Notes under the pieces: model-generated
Databases searched by the model: none
The model's input: only the letters and a program-made list of their open reading frames with translations
What the model was told of the DNA's origin: nothing
Position numbers and translations under genes: made by a program
From: Methylovulum miyakonense HT12
GTDB lineage: Bacteria; Pseudomonadota; Gammaproteobacteria; Methylococcales; Methylomonadaceae
Assembly (NCBI RefSeq): GCF_000384075.1
Contig: NZ_KB913025.1
Span: 4,472,187 to 4,536,186, forward strand
DNA length: 64,000 bases
Direction: 5' to 3'
Shown here: positions 1 through 8,572 of the stretch, one piece after another
How positions within the stretch are numbered: position 1 is the stretch's first letter
Layout of the letters: the number at the start of each line of letters is the position of its first letter

Positions 1-1
1 C

Positions 2-541
2 GGCACCGTGCTAAACGTGGCCTACCAGGACACCCTGCGCCAAGCCGAGCTCGTGCACGGCGAAGCGCATTTCTCTGTGCAGCGCAACCCTGCACAACCG
101 TTCGTGGTGGGCAGCCACTATGCGACGGCCCGTGTGTTGGGGACGCGTTTTCTGGTCAGGCAAGGCCAACGCTCGGATACGGTCACGGTCATCAACGGGT
201 TGGTGGAGGTGAGCGGCAAGGCGCAACCGCCCATCCAATTGCGTGCCCATCAGCAAATCGTGGTCGGCCCGGGACAGCCAGGCACCCTACGGCCAGCGGG
301 TGCCGATGATGCCTGGCTTAAAGGCCATGCCCTGTTTGATAATGTGCCGTTGCCGGAAGTGCTTGCCGAGCTCAACCGTTACCGCCACGGCAAGATCGTG
401 ATAGCTAGCGCGCGGCTTAATTCGCTCAAGGTCAGCGGGCGCTTTGATATAGCCGACACCGACCATGCCTTGCAAGCCTTGCAGCAAACCTTGCCGGTCC
501 GCATGACTGCCATTTCCCCGTGGCTGGTGGTGGTTTACTGA
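2..541 (+). CDS. fecR: FecR-type anti-sigma/signal transducer, 5' part outside window
   Basis: C-terminal part of a FecR protein. Such proteins span the inner membrane, sense the ligand-loaded TonB-dependent receptor in the periplasm and control a cognate ECF sigma factor. The reading frame is open from the first bases, so the GTG at position 8 is internal, not a start. Visible motifs are HGEAHFSVQ and VLGTRFLVR of the FecR core and LAELNRYRHGKIVI of the C-terminal domain; the intact FecR at 9972-10946 has the same pattern (GEAEFEV, ALGTRFIVR, INRYRRGQI). The N-terminal cytoplasmic domain and membrane helix are not in the window. It is co-oriented with the receptor gene 170 bp downstream, the usual fecR-fecA order. 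Confidence 0.88.
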   Translation, partial: GTVLNVAYQDTLRQAELVHGEAHFSVQRNPAQPFVVGSHYATARVLGTRFLVRQGQRSDTVTVINGLVEVSGKAQPPIQLRAHQQIVVGPGQPGTLRPAGADDAWLKGHALFDNVPLPEVLAELNRYRHGKIVIASARLNSLKVSGRFDIADTDHALQALQQTLPVRMTAISPWLVVVY

Positions 542-710
542 ATGCGCTGGCCCACGCCCTAAAAATTTTCGCCTCCAAGCTGGGGGAAAAGCCGCACCAA
601 CCGTCTCCATAAGACCTCATCAAACAGCTGCCCACTAAAAAGCCAATTCAATGCCCGCTTAGTGGATGGCTTAAAAACCGAGGCATTTTGTTTAGCCCAT
701 GGAGACACCA

Positions 711-3170
711 ATGACACGAGTTCTTTTTCCGCCAGCCCCGCTATTTAGGCAACCCTCTACCCCACTGGCACGGCTGGCGTGCGCGGTCGCCTTTATCTTG
801 CATACGGCCGGCCCGATGGCGGAAAGCCGCAGCCAAGCCTTCAACATCCCTCCCCAGGCCTTAGGTAGCGCGCTGAATACCTACGCCGAGGCCGCCAATG
901 TGCAACTGAGCTATCCGGCGGCATTGGCGCAAGGTAAACAGTCACCCGGCATTTCCGGCCAATACACACCGGAACAGGCGTTGCGGAAATTGTTGGGTGG
1001 CAGCCTGATCGTCGCCCGTTCGACGGCAAACGGCACGGTGACCTTGGAGAAAGCGACGCAAGCGGCGCCTGCGGCAACGCCATCCAACCAAACCACTTTA
1101 CAGGCAGTAAAGGTGACGGGCGCGGCGGAATATGCCGCCGATGATCCGCGCAACACCGATTATGCGGTGCCCAGCGCCAGTAGTGCGGGCAGGACTGATA
1201 CGCCCATCATGGAAACGCCGATGGCCATACAAGTTGTGCCCAAGGCGGTGATCCACGACCAGCAAGCCATCCAGGTCGGCGACGCCATCAAAAACGTCAG
1301 CGGCGTGTTCCAAGGCCAATCCTTTGGCGGTTTTGCCGAAACTTTCCTAATCCGCGGTTTCAGCACCAATTTTAACAATTATCTGGATGGCTTTAGATGG
1401 CCGGCCAGCCGCCTGACGCTGGCCAATGCCGAGCGGGTTGAAGTGGTCAAGGGTGCCGCCGCCAACCTTTATGGACGTATCGAACCCGGAGGCATGATCA
1501 ATATTGTCACCAAGCGTCCGCAGGCCACGCCTTATTATGCACTGGAGCAACAGTTTGGTTCCTACGATCTATACCGCACCACCGCCGATGCGACGGGTGC
1601 ACTCAACAAAGACGGCTCGTTGCTGTACCGGCTGAATATAGAATCGCTTAACAAGAACTCGTTCCGTGATTTTGTTTTCACCGACCGCGTGTTTATCGCG
1701 CCATCCTTGACTTGGCTAATCAGCGACCGCACCCAGCTTGACCTGGATTTCATGTATTCCGATGAAGACACCCAGGAGGATTATGGCGTCGTGGCCAGCG
1801 CCTTGACACGCCGCCCCGCCAATATTCCCATTTCGCGCTATTTAAACGAACCCTCCACGGACAAGAGCAACACCACGTTCTATAACACCGCCGTGACGCT
1901 GAGCCATGCGTTTAACGATGACTGGAAAGTCAAAGCACGGTTTAATTATCTCAACCGGAACACCGTGGATCCGCAAATCTATGGCGTGTTTTGGGATGAC
2001 AACCCCAGCAGCCCGACTTACGGCGACATGACCCGCGATGCTTACGGTTCTTTCGCGGAATCGGAAACTTATTATGGCAATGTCAACCTGAGCGGACATT
2101 TTGAAACGCTAGGTGTTGACCACAAAACCTTGGTGGGCTGGGAGCATTACAGCGGCGACAGCACGCTGCACACGCAGTCTGACCCTGTTAATTGGGGCGG
2201 GTCCACGATCAATATTTTCCATCCGGTCTATCAGCCGACCGACTATTCAAAACTTCCCAATCACTATCAGGACGGCAGCGGCAGCCATTCTAACGGCGTG
2301 TATTTCCAAGACCAGATTACCCTGTTCGGCAAATTGCATATTTTGGGCGGCGGACGCTACGACTGGATATCCGATGCGGCTAGCGGGTTTGATGAGCCTT
2401 CTCCCGAAGTGGCCTACGCTAACCGGAAAACAACGAACGACGAAGGCTTTAGCCCCCGGGTCGGTGTGCTCTACCAGCCCTGGCATTGGTTATCGCTATA
2501 CGGCAATTATGTGGAATCAATGGGTAGCGCGAACGGGGCTACCGATATTAATAACAAGCGCCTCGACCCGCAAATGGGCGAACAATACGAAGCAGGCTTC
2601 AAAACGGCCTTTTTTGACGGGCGCATGACATCAAGCGTCGCGTTTTATCAATTGACCAAGAAAAATATGGCGGTTGGCGTACCCGGCAAGCCCTATTCGG
2701 AAGCGATTGGCGAAGCGCGTAGCCAAGGCGTGGAAATCGACATCAGCGGGCAAGTGACCGAAGGTTTGAGCCTGATAGGCAGTTATGCCTATACCGATGC
2801 GGTCATCTTAAAAGCGGACTTCAACGAAGGCAAGCAGCTCTGGAACGTTCCTAGGAACGCTGGCAGCCTGTGGGCCAAGTATGATCTACAGCAAGCCGCG
2901 CTACGCGGTTTGAGCGTGGGTGCCGGCGCTTATTTTCAGGATACGAAACAGGGCGACAATGCCAACACCTTCCAATTGCCAGGATGGGGTCGGATAGACG
3001 CCTTGGTGAAATACACCTTGCCGGTGGCGAGAGCCAAAACCACCTTGCAGTTTAATGTTGAAAACCTCCTGGACCACTCATATTACATAGCGAGTTCGCC
3101 ATTTATCACGACCTTTGTCATCCCAGGCCAGCCGCGCACCTTTATGGGCTCGGTTAAAGTGGAGTTTTAG
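711..3170 (+). CDS. TonB-dependent siderophore receptor with N-terminal STN signalling domain
   Basis: Outer-membrane beta-barrel receptor of the FecA/FpvA class that imports a ferric-siderophore using TonB energy and signals to FecR. I chose the ATG at 711 because a GGAGA ribosome site lies 6 nt before it; the in-frame ATG at 699 has none. The 819-residue product has a signal peptide (about 1-42), an STN domain (about 43-113: AFNIPPQALGSALNTYAEAA), a plug (about 140-265, with VEVVKGAAANLYGRIEPGG) and a barrel ending in aromatic Phe (KVEF). It is clearly paralogous to the receptor at 5201-7765: both have LEQQFGSYDLYRT and NSFRDFV.TDRV. The ligand cannot be told from sequence alone. Together with the upstream FecR it forms a surface-signalling module; the matching sigma factor would lie left of the window. 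Confidence 0.95.
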   Translation: MTRVLFPPAPLFRQPSTPLARLACAVAFILHTAGPMAESRSQAFNIPPQALGSALNTYAEAANVQLSYPAALAQGKQSPGISGQYTPEQALRKLLGGSLIVARSTANGTVTLEKATQAAPAATPSNQTTLQAVKVTGAAEYAADDPRNTDYAVPSASSAGRTDTPIMETPMAIQVVPKAVIHDQQAIQVGDAIKNVSGVFQGQSFGGFAETFLIRGFSTNFNNYLDGFRWPASRLTLANAERVEVVKGAAANLYGRIEPGGMINIVTKRPQATPYYALEQQFGSYDLYRTTADATGALNKDGSLLYRLNIESLNKNSFRDFVFTDRVFIAPSLTWLISDRTQLDLDFMYSDEDTQEDYGVVASALTRRPANIPISRYLNEPSTDKSNTTFYNTAVTLSHAFNDDWKVKARFNYLNRNTVDPQIYGVFWDDNPSSPTYGDMTRDAYGSFAESETYYGNVNLSGHFETLGVDHKTLVGWEHYSGDSTLHTQSDPVNWGGSTINIFHPVYQPTDYSKLPNHYQDGSGSHSNGVYFQDQITLFGKLHILGGGRYDWISDAASGFDEPSPEVAYANRKTTNDEGFSPRVGVLYQPWHWLSLYGNYVESMGSANGATDINNKRLDPQMGEQYEAGFKTAFFDGRMTSSVAFYQLTKKNMAVGVPGKPYSEAIGEARSQGVEIDISGQVTEGLSLIGSYAYTDAVILKADFNEGKQLWNVPRNAGSLWAKYDLQQAALRGLSVGAGAYFQDTKQGDNANTFQLPGWGRIDALVKYTLPVARAKTTLQFNVENLLDHSYYIASSPFITTFVIPGQPRTFMGSVKVEF

Positions 3171-3217
3171 CCAGGCAGGGCAATCTATTTCGCCCGACAT
3201 TTTGAAACGCCTTAGGT

Positions 3218-3242
3218 GGGGCGGGACTTCAAATCCCGCCCC
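3218..3242 (+). terminator. Hairpin downstream of receptor gene
   Basis: A perfect 9-bp stem, GGGGCGGGA/TCCCGCCCC, with a 7-nt loop (CTTCAAA), starts 47 bp after the receptor stop codon. There is no T-run, so it is a terminator-like or REP-like hairpin rather than a classical intrinsic terminator. Confidence 0.5.
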
Positions 3243-3284
3243 GAACGCCCCACACCACCTTTGGACATCACAAAACCTTGGGAA

Positions 3285-3307
3285 GGGGTTTATAAAACCC
3301 GTCCCGC
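3285..3307. repeat. Dispersed palindrome, GGGTTT-AAACCC-GTCCCGC type
   Basis: GGGTTT and AAACCC pair around a 3-nt ATA loop and are followed directly by GTCCCGC. The same arrangement is at 5091-5110 and in the palindrome split by the insertion sequence at 21357-22867, so this is a dispersed intergenic repeat. Confidence 0.55.
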
Positions 3308-3390
3308 ATCCACAGCAGATTTGCCGCCAGACAATACACCCAAACACAGTGCCGGACTTTAGTTGGTAGGGGTTCGCTGAGCAGGGCCAT

Positions 3391-3738
3391 TTACTGTTTA
3401 TCCAACTTCTTCTTAGCCGCATCCGCCGCTACGCCAATCGCTTCAACGCTTTTCCGGTAATCGGCCTGCCTTTTATTGGCGGTGTCGGCGATGATGGCAT
3501 TGTCGGTGTTCGCCTCTTTGATTAAGCATTCAAAATAAACCTTCGCTTGTTGTTGCCAGTTGTTGATTGCCGCGACGCTTTTGTTGAAAGCCTCAACATT
3601 ATCGTCAGCGATAGTCGGTTCGTCAGGCTTCACGCCGCAATTTTTCGGGCTCCAGCCGCCATTGGCAAGGGTTCCGGCATGGGCTAAGCCGGTGGCTTGC
3701 GCTAGCAATAGGCTAAAAATTAAAGCAAACAATTTCAT
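3391..3738 (-). CDS. Small secreted protein of unknown function
   Basis: Product of 115 residues that I do not recognise. It starts with a clear signal peptide (MKLFALIFSLLLAQATGLAHAG, cleavage near residue 21), and the mature part is soluble and helical with two cysteines (in PKNCGVKP and YFECLIKE) that could form a disulfide. The start has a good ribosome site: AGGAGA a few nt upstream. It is the last gene of the leftward run fecI, fecR, receptor, PepSY protein, 66 bp beyond the PepSY gene, so a periplasmic accessory role in the same iron-related process is possible, but this is only context. Confidence 0.72.
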   Translation of the reverse strand: MKLFALIFSLLLAQATGLAHAGTLANGGWSPKNCGVKPDEPTIADDNVEAFNKSVAAINNWQQQAKVYFECLIKEANTDNAIIADTANKRQADYRKSVEAIGVAADAAKKKLDKQ

Positions 3739-3804
3739 GGTTATCTCCTAAAGTTAAAAAATTCGCTAAAAATATACGCCCCCTTTCCTTGCGTCGTTAG
3801 CGTC

Positions 3805-5025
3805 TTAAAAACGGTTCCCCAGGCTTTGCCTAGCCCGGCGCTTTTGTTGCCAGCGTATGAATCCAGTAACAAATAGCAATGGACATGCCAACCCTGACAA
3901 AAACACCAAAATCCGCCCCGTCCAACCAAACGCCTGCCCTGAATGCAGCGGCCACTGCCAATGTGTGAAGACTTCGCCCGCCGTGCCGATAGCGGGGTCG
4001 TCCACATCCAAAATTTTGCCGCTGTATTGGTCTATCACCACACAGCGGCGATGCAAAAAACTACCGGTATCCGCCACGCCGTCTTTGCAGATGGTGTAAG
4101 TGCTGGTCGGCTGGGTTGCGCCGTAAATCCAGCCCGTCCGTCCGGTAGGATAACGCTTATCAGCTATCGCCACGGCTTCGGACATTGTGATGTGCTGGTT
4201 ATCGGCTTGTGGTGCCGAGCGGAACCAATAACGGTAAGTGACGGGCGAAAACACTTCCAACACGGGGACGACGCGCTCCGGTATGTCCATATACACACCG
4301 GAAAACAACACGGGAACCAGCACCACCGTGGCGTAAATCCCCGCCGTTTTGTGCAGGTCAAAATTCAGCCGTTCCGTGCTAGCCCTGGCCTTGATAGTCA
4401 ACGCCTGTCGCCATTTTCCGGCCAACGGCCACCAGACAATTAGCCCCGTCAACACCGAGATGATGAGCAACACGCCCATGATGCCGACCACCGTATAGCC
4501 CAACTCTTCACCCATCAGCAAGGCATAATGCAGCTCAAAAACAAAACCGATGAAGGTATAAGGGATGGGGTCGTCTGAACGGGACATCAGGCGTTTGCCC
4601 GTCACTTGGGCGGTGTAGGGGTTGACGTAAACTTCCCAACTTTCAGTGGCACCATTTGCCACTGGCAACGCATATATCAGCTTGAACGCCGCCGTTCCGT
4701 TGCGCGGGTAATTGGTAAAGGTGTGTCGGGCGGGTTCCGGCATCGCGGAGCTTCCGGCCTGAAAAATATTGGCCAAGGGTTGATAAACCGGATTCACTTT
4801 CGGCATTGTGACAGCCAGCAGTTGCGGGTTCAGCAGTTCGTTGATTTCGGCATGGAACACCAGAATGCTGCCCGTAATTCCAAAAACCGACAAAAACAAA
4901 CCCAAGGCCAGACCCAGACAGAGATGCACTGCCAGCCAGTTTTTGCGGCGGGCTTTCAGTTTGGCAAGATGCTGTTGTTTGGCATCGGGCTGGTTCTTTT
5001 TGGCCGGGTCAAAAAATCGGTCCAT
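3805..5025 (-). CDS. PepSY-associated transmembrane protein (PiuB-like)
   Basis: Inner-membrane protein of 406 residues of the PepSY_TM family, commonly found beside ferric-siderophore receptors and often thought to help reduce or release iron from the siderophore in the periplasm. Seen: a charged N-terminus, then a helix at about 31-56 (WLAVHLCLGLALGLFLSVFG), a long periplasmic segment, two helices around 150-205 including LHYALLMGEELGY, another near 235 and a C-terminal one (ILVFLSGLACPLLFVTGFIRW). It follows the receptor at 5201-7765 on the same strand, separated by 175 bp that hold two hairpin repeats. A TTGACA at 5055-5060 on the minus strand could be a promoter element, but no good -10 goes with it. 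Confidence 0.88.
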   Translation of the reverse strand: MDRFFDPAKKNQPDAKQQHLAKLKARRKNWLAVHLCLGLALGLFLSVFGITGSILVFHAEINELLNPQLLAVTMPKVNPVYQPLANIFQAGSSAMPEPARHTFTNYPRNGTAAFKLIYALPVANGATESWEVYVNPYTAQVTGKRLMSRSDDPIPYTFIGFVFELHYALLMGEELGYTVVGIMGVLLIISVLTGLIVWWPLAGKWRQALTIKARASTERLNFDLHKTAGIYATVVLVPVLFSGVYMDIPERVVPVLEVFSPVTYRYWFRSAPQADNQHITMSEAVAIADKRYPTGRTGWIYGATQPTSTYTICKDGVADTGSFLHRRCVVIDQYSGKILDVDDPAIGTAGEVFTHWQWPLHSGQAFGWTGRILVFLSGLACPLLFVTGFIRWQQKRRARQSLGNRF

Positions 5026-5090
5026 AGCGTGTCGTTACTTATCCAAAAATCCACTGTCAATTGCGGCATAAAATCAAACTATTAGAAAAA

Positions 5091-5110
5091 GGGTTACAAA
5101 CCCTGTCCCG
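5091..5110. repeat. Dispersed palindrome, GGGTT-AACCC-GTCCCG type
   Basis: GGGTT and AACCC pair around ACA, followed by TGTCCCG. It is a second copy of the repeat seen at 3285-3307 and the one split by the insertion sequence. Confidence 0.45.
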
Positions 5111-5128
5111 TTTGAAGCCCATAAAATC

Positions 5129-5155
5129 CGGTGGGCAATGCTTTTTTGCCCACCG
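5129..5155. terminator. Strong hairpin between receptor and PepSY genes
   Basis: A perfect 10-bp stem CGGTGGGCAA/TTGCCCACCG encloses a 7-nt T-rich loop. It lies just downstream of the leftward receptor stop codon (5201), so it may reduce read-through into the PepSY gene. Its GTGGGC arm resembles hairpins at 15977-15995 and 39121-39139. Confidence 0.5.
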
Positions 5156-5200
5156 TAATGAAGCGTTACTTCCTGTTGCCTCTATAATCCAACCTTTCTG

Positions 5201-7765
5201 CTAATACTCCACTTTAATCGAACCCACCGCCATTAAAGGGATGCCCGGTGCAATCGCCAAACGTGGGGTCACGTTAGAATCAGGATCAGTGGATTCGTAG
5301 TATTGCTTGTCCAGCAGATTGCGGATATTGAATTGCGCGGTGACGCGGGTTTTCTGGATATTCCAGCGGTAAGCCGCGAACGCATCCATTCTGACATAGC
5401 CCGGCAATTGGAAACTGTTAGCAAAATCGCCTTCGCGTTCGCCTGCCGCCACCCCGCCAACACCAAAGCTTAAGCCTTTCAATGCCGCATAACCGTTCAG
5501 GTCATACTTGAGCCACAAACTGCCGGAATGCTCAGGGACATTCGCCAAGCGGTTGCCAGCGGTATCGCCAGAGTAGTCTTTCAACACCCGCGCATCGGTA
5601 AAGGCATAACTGCCGATCAGGCTGAAGGCATCGGTCACATGTCCGGTCACGTCCAATTCAATGCCTTGGCTACGTTGTTGGTTGGCAATCTTATCGAAGG
5701 GGTTGGGGGTGTTGTTGTCAGGCACCAAAATATTGTCTTTGGTGAGGTGGTAGTAAGCCAAGGTTGCCAGTAATCGGTCATCAAACAACTGGGTTTTCAC
5801 GCCCGCTTCAAATTGCTCGCCAATTTGTGGGTCAAAGGTTGAGCCATCATCAGCTGGCGCATTATTAGCACCAAACGAAGTCGTCCAATTACCATAAACC
5901 CCTAGCTGTTTGATGGGTTGGTAGAGGATTCCGACCCTTGGGCTAAAGCCTTCGTCTTTACGCGACGGCATCGTGGCTTCAGCGGCGGCGAACGAAGCCA
6001 TGTAAGACGAGCCCGTTTCGGCCCAATCGTAGCGCCCGCCACCTAAGATGTGCAGATTGTCCCACAAGGTGATGTGGTCTTGAAAATAAGCGCCATACCA
6101 TTGGTTGTTAAACACCGCAAAGTTGCTGGTATCGCAGCACGCGGGGGGATTCGCCAAGGTTTGGCTAATCAGCGCCGGATCAATCCCATAACTGGGCCAC
6201 GGGTTATAAATATTGATGTCCAACGCCCGATTGGCATCATTGTATTCACCAAAATAATGGTAATTCATGCTGGCCTGAAAAAAGTCAAAGCCGACCAAGG
6301 TGTCGTGTTGGCTAAAGCCCAGCCGGAATTTTCCGGTCAAATCCAGATTGGTGGTATAGACCTCGGTATCGGCGGTCTGCCCGAATAGATTGCGTTTCAG
6401 TGTGCCGTCCGGCAGCAAGGCATCCTCGGCAGGGCCGAAAGCAGGCGCGGGGTTAGCCATAAAATCATGCGCTTCATTAAAGCTCGCCAGAAAACGGTTA
6501 TGTATCGCCCAATCGTTATTAATCCGGTGGTTGATCTCGGTGTTGACATGGGTTTTGGAGATGTGGCTTAACGGAATGTTCGGGTCATTCAGCGAGCGGC
6601 TGATGGGGATCGGCGCCGGGCGGTTGCCTATCGCCGGAATGCCAAAATCGGTGCGGTAATCCTGGTCGAAGCCTTCAACATTGACCATAATGTCGGTTTT
6701 ATCGCTAGGCCGCCAAGTAATGCTAGGATTAACCATCACCCTATCCGTCGGCACAAAATCCCTAAATGAATTATTGTTCTGATATGCGCCGCTAAAACGG
6801 TACAGGACTGATTTGTCCTGCGTCACCGGGCCAGTGGCATCCCATTGGGTACGGTACAAATCATAAGAGCCGAATTGCTGTTCCAAGGAATAATAAGGCG
6901 TATCCAGCGGCTTTTTGGTGGTGATATTGACCAGACCGCCAGGTTCGATACGCCCGAACAGCACGGCGGCAGGGCCTTTCAACACCTCCACGCTTTGCAG
7001 GTTGGCGGTATCCACTTCGGTCGGCTCACCATCCCGCATCGACAATAAGCCATTCCGGTAAACCCTGGCATTGTGGAATCCACGGATAATAAAACCATTG
7101 CCGTAGCCTAAAGACGGCTGCATACGCACACCGCTGACATTTTCCAGGACATCCCGCAACCGGGTGCTTTTCTGGTCATCCATCACCGCCCTGGGCACCA
7201 CTTGAACCGATACGGGGGTGTCAAAAATGGGTGTGTCGGTTTTGGTTGCGGTACTGCTGTTAATAACGGTATAGCTTTTACTACGGGGATTTGTCGGATC
7301 ATCGTCATAATTCTCGGTTTTCCCCGTCACCTTCACCGTCGGCAAATCCGCCGCCGATTGCGGCCTGTCCGCCCGTGTAGCCGCGACGGGTTTCAGCCAA
7401 TTTTGCAAAGTGACGGTATTGCCTTTGCCCAATTGATAGCCCAGCCCGGAACCCGCCAACAATTTAGTTAACGCCGCCGATAGCGAATAATTGCCGCTCA
7501 CCCCCGGCGAATCCAAGCCCTTGACCATTTCCGCGCTATAAACAAACTGCACCCCAGACTGCTCCGCCAAACGGTTGAGCGCGGAATACAAGGGTTGCGG
7601 GGCGATATTAAAACGCTGATTATGGCTAACGGCAGGGCTGTCGGCTTGGCTGGCTAGCGGCAGCGTTAAGGCAAGCAAGCCAACACATAAGGGTAAAGCC
7701 AGCAGCTCGGACGCTGGCTTGTTCTTGGGTTTGACTGTTTTGAAAGAAGTTTTCGATTTACGCAT
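5201..7765 (-). CDS. TonB-dependent siderophore receptor with STN domain
   Basis: Outer-membrane receptor of 854 residues for a ferric-siderophore. A signal peptide (about 1-41, ending PLASQADS) is followed by an STN domain (RFNIAPQPLYSALNRLAEQSG), a linker, a plug (DTPVSVQVVPRAV; VEVLKGPAAVLFGRIEPGG) and a 22-strand-type barrel ending in Tyr (KVEY). Length and order fit FecA/FpvA/FhuE relatives. The STN domain implies signalling through a FecR, and fecI and fecR lie upstream on the same strand (11679 to 9972) but are separated from it by the RloAB cassette. A Fur-like box lies 15 bp before the ATG. It is a diverged paralogue of the receptor at 711-3170. Confidence 0.96.
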   Translation of the reverse strand: MRKSKTSFKTVKPKNKPASELLALPLCVGLLALTLPLASQADSPAVSHNQRFNIAPQPLYSALNRLAEQSGVQFVYSAEMVKGLDSPGVSGNYSLSAALTKLLAGSGLGYQLGKGNTVTLQNWLKPVAATRADRPQSAADLPTVKVTGKTENYDDDPTNPRSKSYTVINSSTATKTDTPIFDTPVSVQVVPRAVMDDQKSTRLRDVLENVSGVRMQPSLGYGNGFIIRGFHNARVYRNGLLSMRDGEPTEVDTANLQSVEVLKGPAAVLFGRIEPGGLVNITTKKPLDTPYYSLEQQFGSYDLYRTQWDATGPVTQDKSVLYRFSGAYQNNNSFRDFVPTDRVMVNPSITWRPSDKTDIMVNVEGFDQDYRTDFGIPAIGNRPAPIPISRSLNDPNIPLSHISKTHVNTEINHRINNDWAIHNRFLASFNEAHDFMANPAPAFGPAEDALLPDGTLKRNLFGQTADTEVYTTNLDLTGKFRLGFSQHDTLVGFDFFQASMNYHYFGEYNDANRALDINIYNPWPSYGIDPALISQTLANPPACCDTSNFAVFNNQWYGAYFQDHITLWDNLHILGGGRYDWAETGSSYMASFAAAEATMPSRKDEGFSPRVGILYQPIKQLGVYGNWTTSFGANNAPADDGSTFDPQIGEQFEAGVKTQLFDDRLLATLAYYHLTKDNILVPDNNTPNPFDKIANQQRSQGIELDVTGHVTDAFSLIGSYAFTDARVLKDYSGDTAGNRLANVPEHSGSLWLKYDLNGYAALKGLSFGVGGVAAGEREGDFANSFQLPGYVRMDAFAAYRWNIQKTRVTAQFNIRNLLDKQYYESTDPDSNVTPRLAIAPGIPLMAVGSIKVEY

Positions 7766-7779
7766 GAAGTGTTCCCAGT

Positions 7780-7798
7780 GATGAAGATAATCACAATA
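7780..7798 (-). promoter_or_regulatory. Fur-box-like site upstream of siderophore receptor
   Basis: The 19-bp plus-strand sequence GATGAAGATAATCACAATA matches 14 of 19 positions of the classical Fur consensus (GATAATGATAATCATTATC) and contains an intact GATAATCA core. It ends 15 bp before the start codon of the leftward receptor gene, a plausible position for iron repression. Confidence 0.5.
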
Positions 7799-7894
7799 GG
7801 AACGGTTGGGATGGGGGGAAACCGTAGTGGTTTAGGGTGTGGCAAATTGTCGCGGGTAGGCTAGATAATTATCAACTAGGAAGAAAATTACGGC

Positions 7895-8572
7895 TTAATT
7901 TCCTTTTAGAGCAATCTCGTCAATTGCATCAAGCAATTTATAAACATCGGTATATGGATTCAACTGATAAGGTTTAGTTTGAGAAGAATTAGCACTTTGT
8001 TGAGTCTGTATGTTCATCCTATAAGCACGATCTCTAGCGTTCTTTATTTCCTCTTCACTAAAAAAATTGAATATATCTTCCGCGCCTTTATCGTAATCTT
8101 GGATGCCTCTGATTTTTAAATGTTTACGCAGTGAACTATTGCTTCGTAAATCATCGTAGCAACTATAGGGTGCAGTGGTGTCTTCCAAATGCAAAATTAA
8201 CCATATTTCAAAACAGACATTAGAAAGCGCAACAGAAACATTATGTTTTTGTGCGGTATCATATGCGTTGTGATGAAGGGCATCAGAATATTTTTGTTGC
8301 GATTCGCGGTCATAGACAACCCAAAATAAGTCACTTAAACCAGTTTTATTTGCGAGTTTCTTTGCATTAACTGCTACACCGACCAATTCTTTCGGCGTAT
8401 TCTTTTTTGTGTCCTCAATTTTCACAACTTTCAAGCGTCGATTGGTCGGGAAAAACTTGTCCAGGTATCCTTGAATATAATTAGGTTCAGTTTTTGCTCC
8501 TTCGCAATAAATACGTAAAAGCGGCTTTAATTGTTGTTCTGAACGGCCTTTCCTTGGTTTAGGCATTGGCAT
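7895..8572 (-). CDS. rloB: RloB-family protein (AbiLii-like), putative defence effector
   Basis: Product of about 225 residues of the RloB family, found next to RloA-type ATPases in restriction loci and in AbiL-like abortive-infection pairs. Motifs: RIYCEGAKTEPNYI near the N-terminus, DLFWVVYDRE in the middle, and SNVCFEIWLILHLED. The CEG..TE and D.E pattern recalls the acidic residues of TOPRIM-type nucleases; that is inference. I chose the ATG at 8572 over an earlier in-frame start at 8644, because the earlier start would overlap the ATPase gene by 86 bp; with 8572 the overlap is 14 bp, fitting translational coupling. The cassette is visibly AT-richer than the iron genes around it, suggesting transfer. 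Confidence 0.85.
   Translation of the reverse strand: MPMPKPRKGRSEQQLKPLLRIYCEGAKTEPNYIQGYLDKFFPTNRRLKVVKIEDTKKNTPKELVGVAVNAKKLANKTGLSDLFWVVYDRESQQKYSDALHHNAYDTAQKHNVSVALSNVCFEIWLILHLEDTTAPYSCYDDLRSNSSLRKHLKIRGIQDYDKGAEDIFNFFSEEEIKNARDRAYRMNIQTQQSANSSQTKPYQLNPYTDVYKLLDAIDEIALKGN

Noticed and set aside
2113-2628. Long plus-strand frame inside the first receptor gene
   Set aside because: Out-of-frame shadow of a clearly coding gene, rich in residues expected from a frame-shifted receptor sequence.
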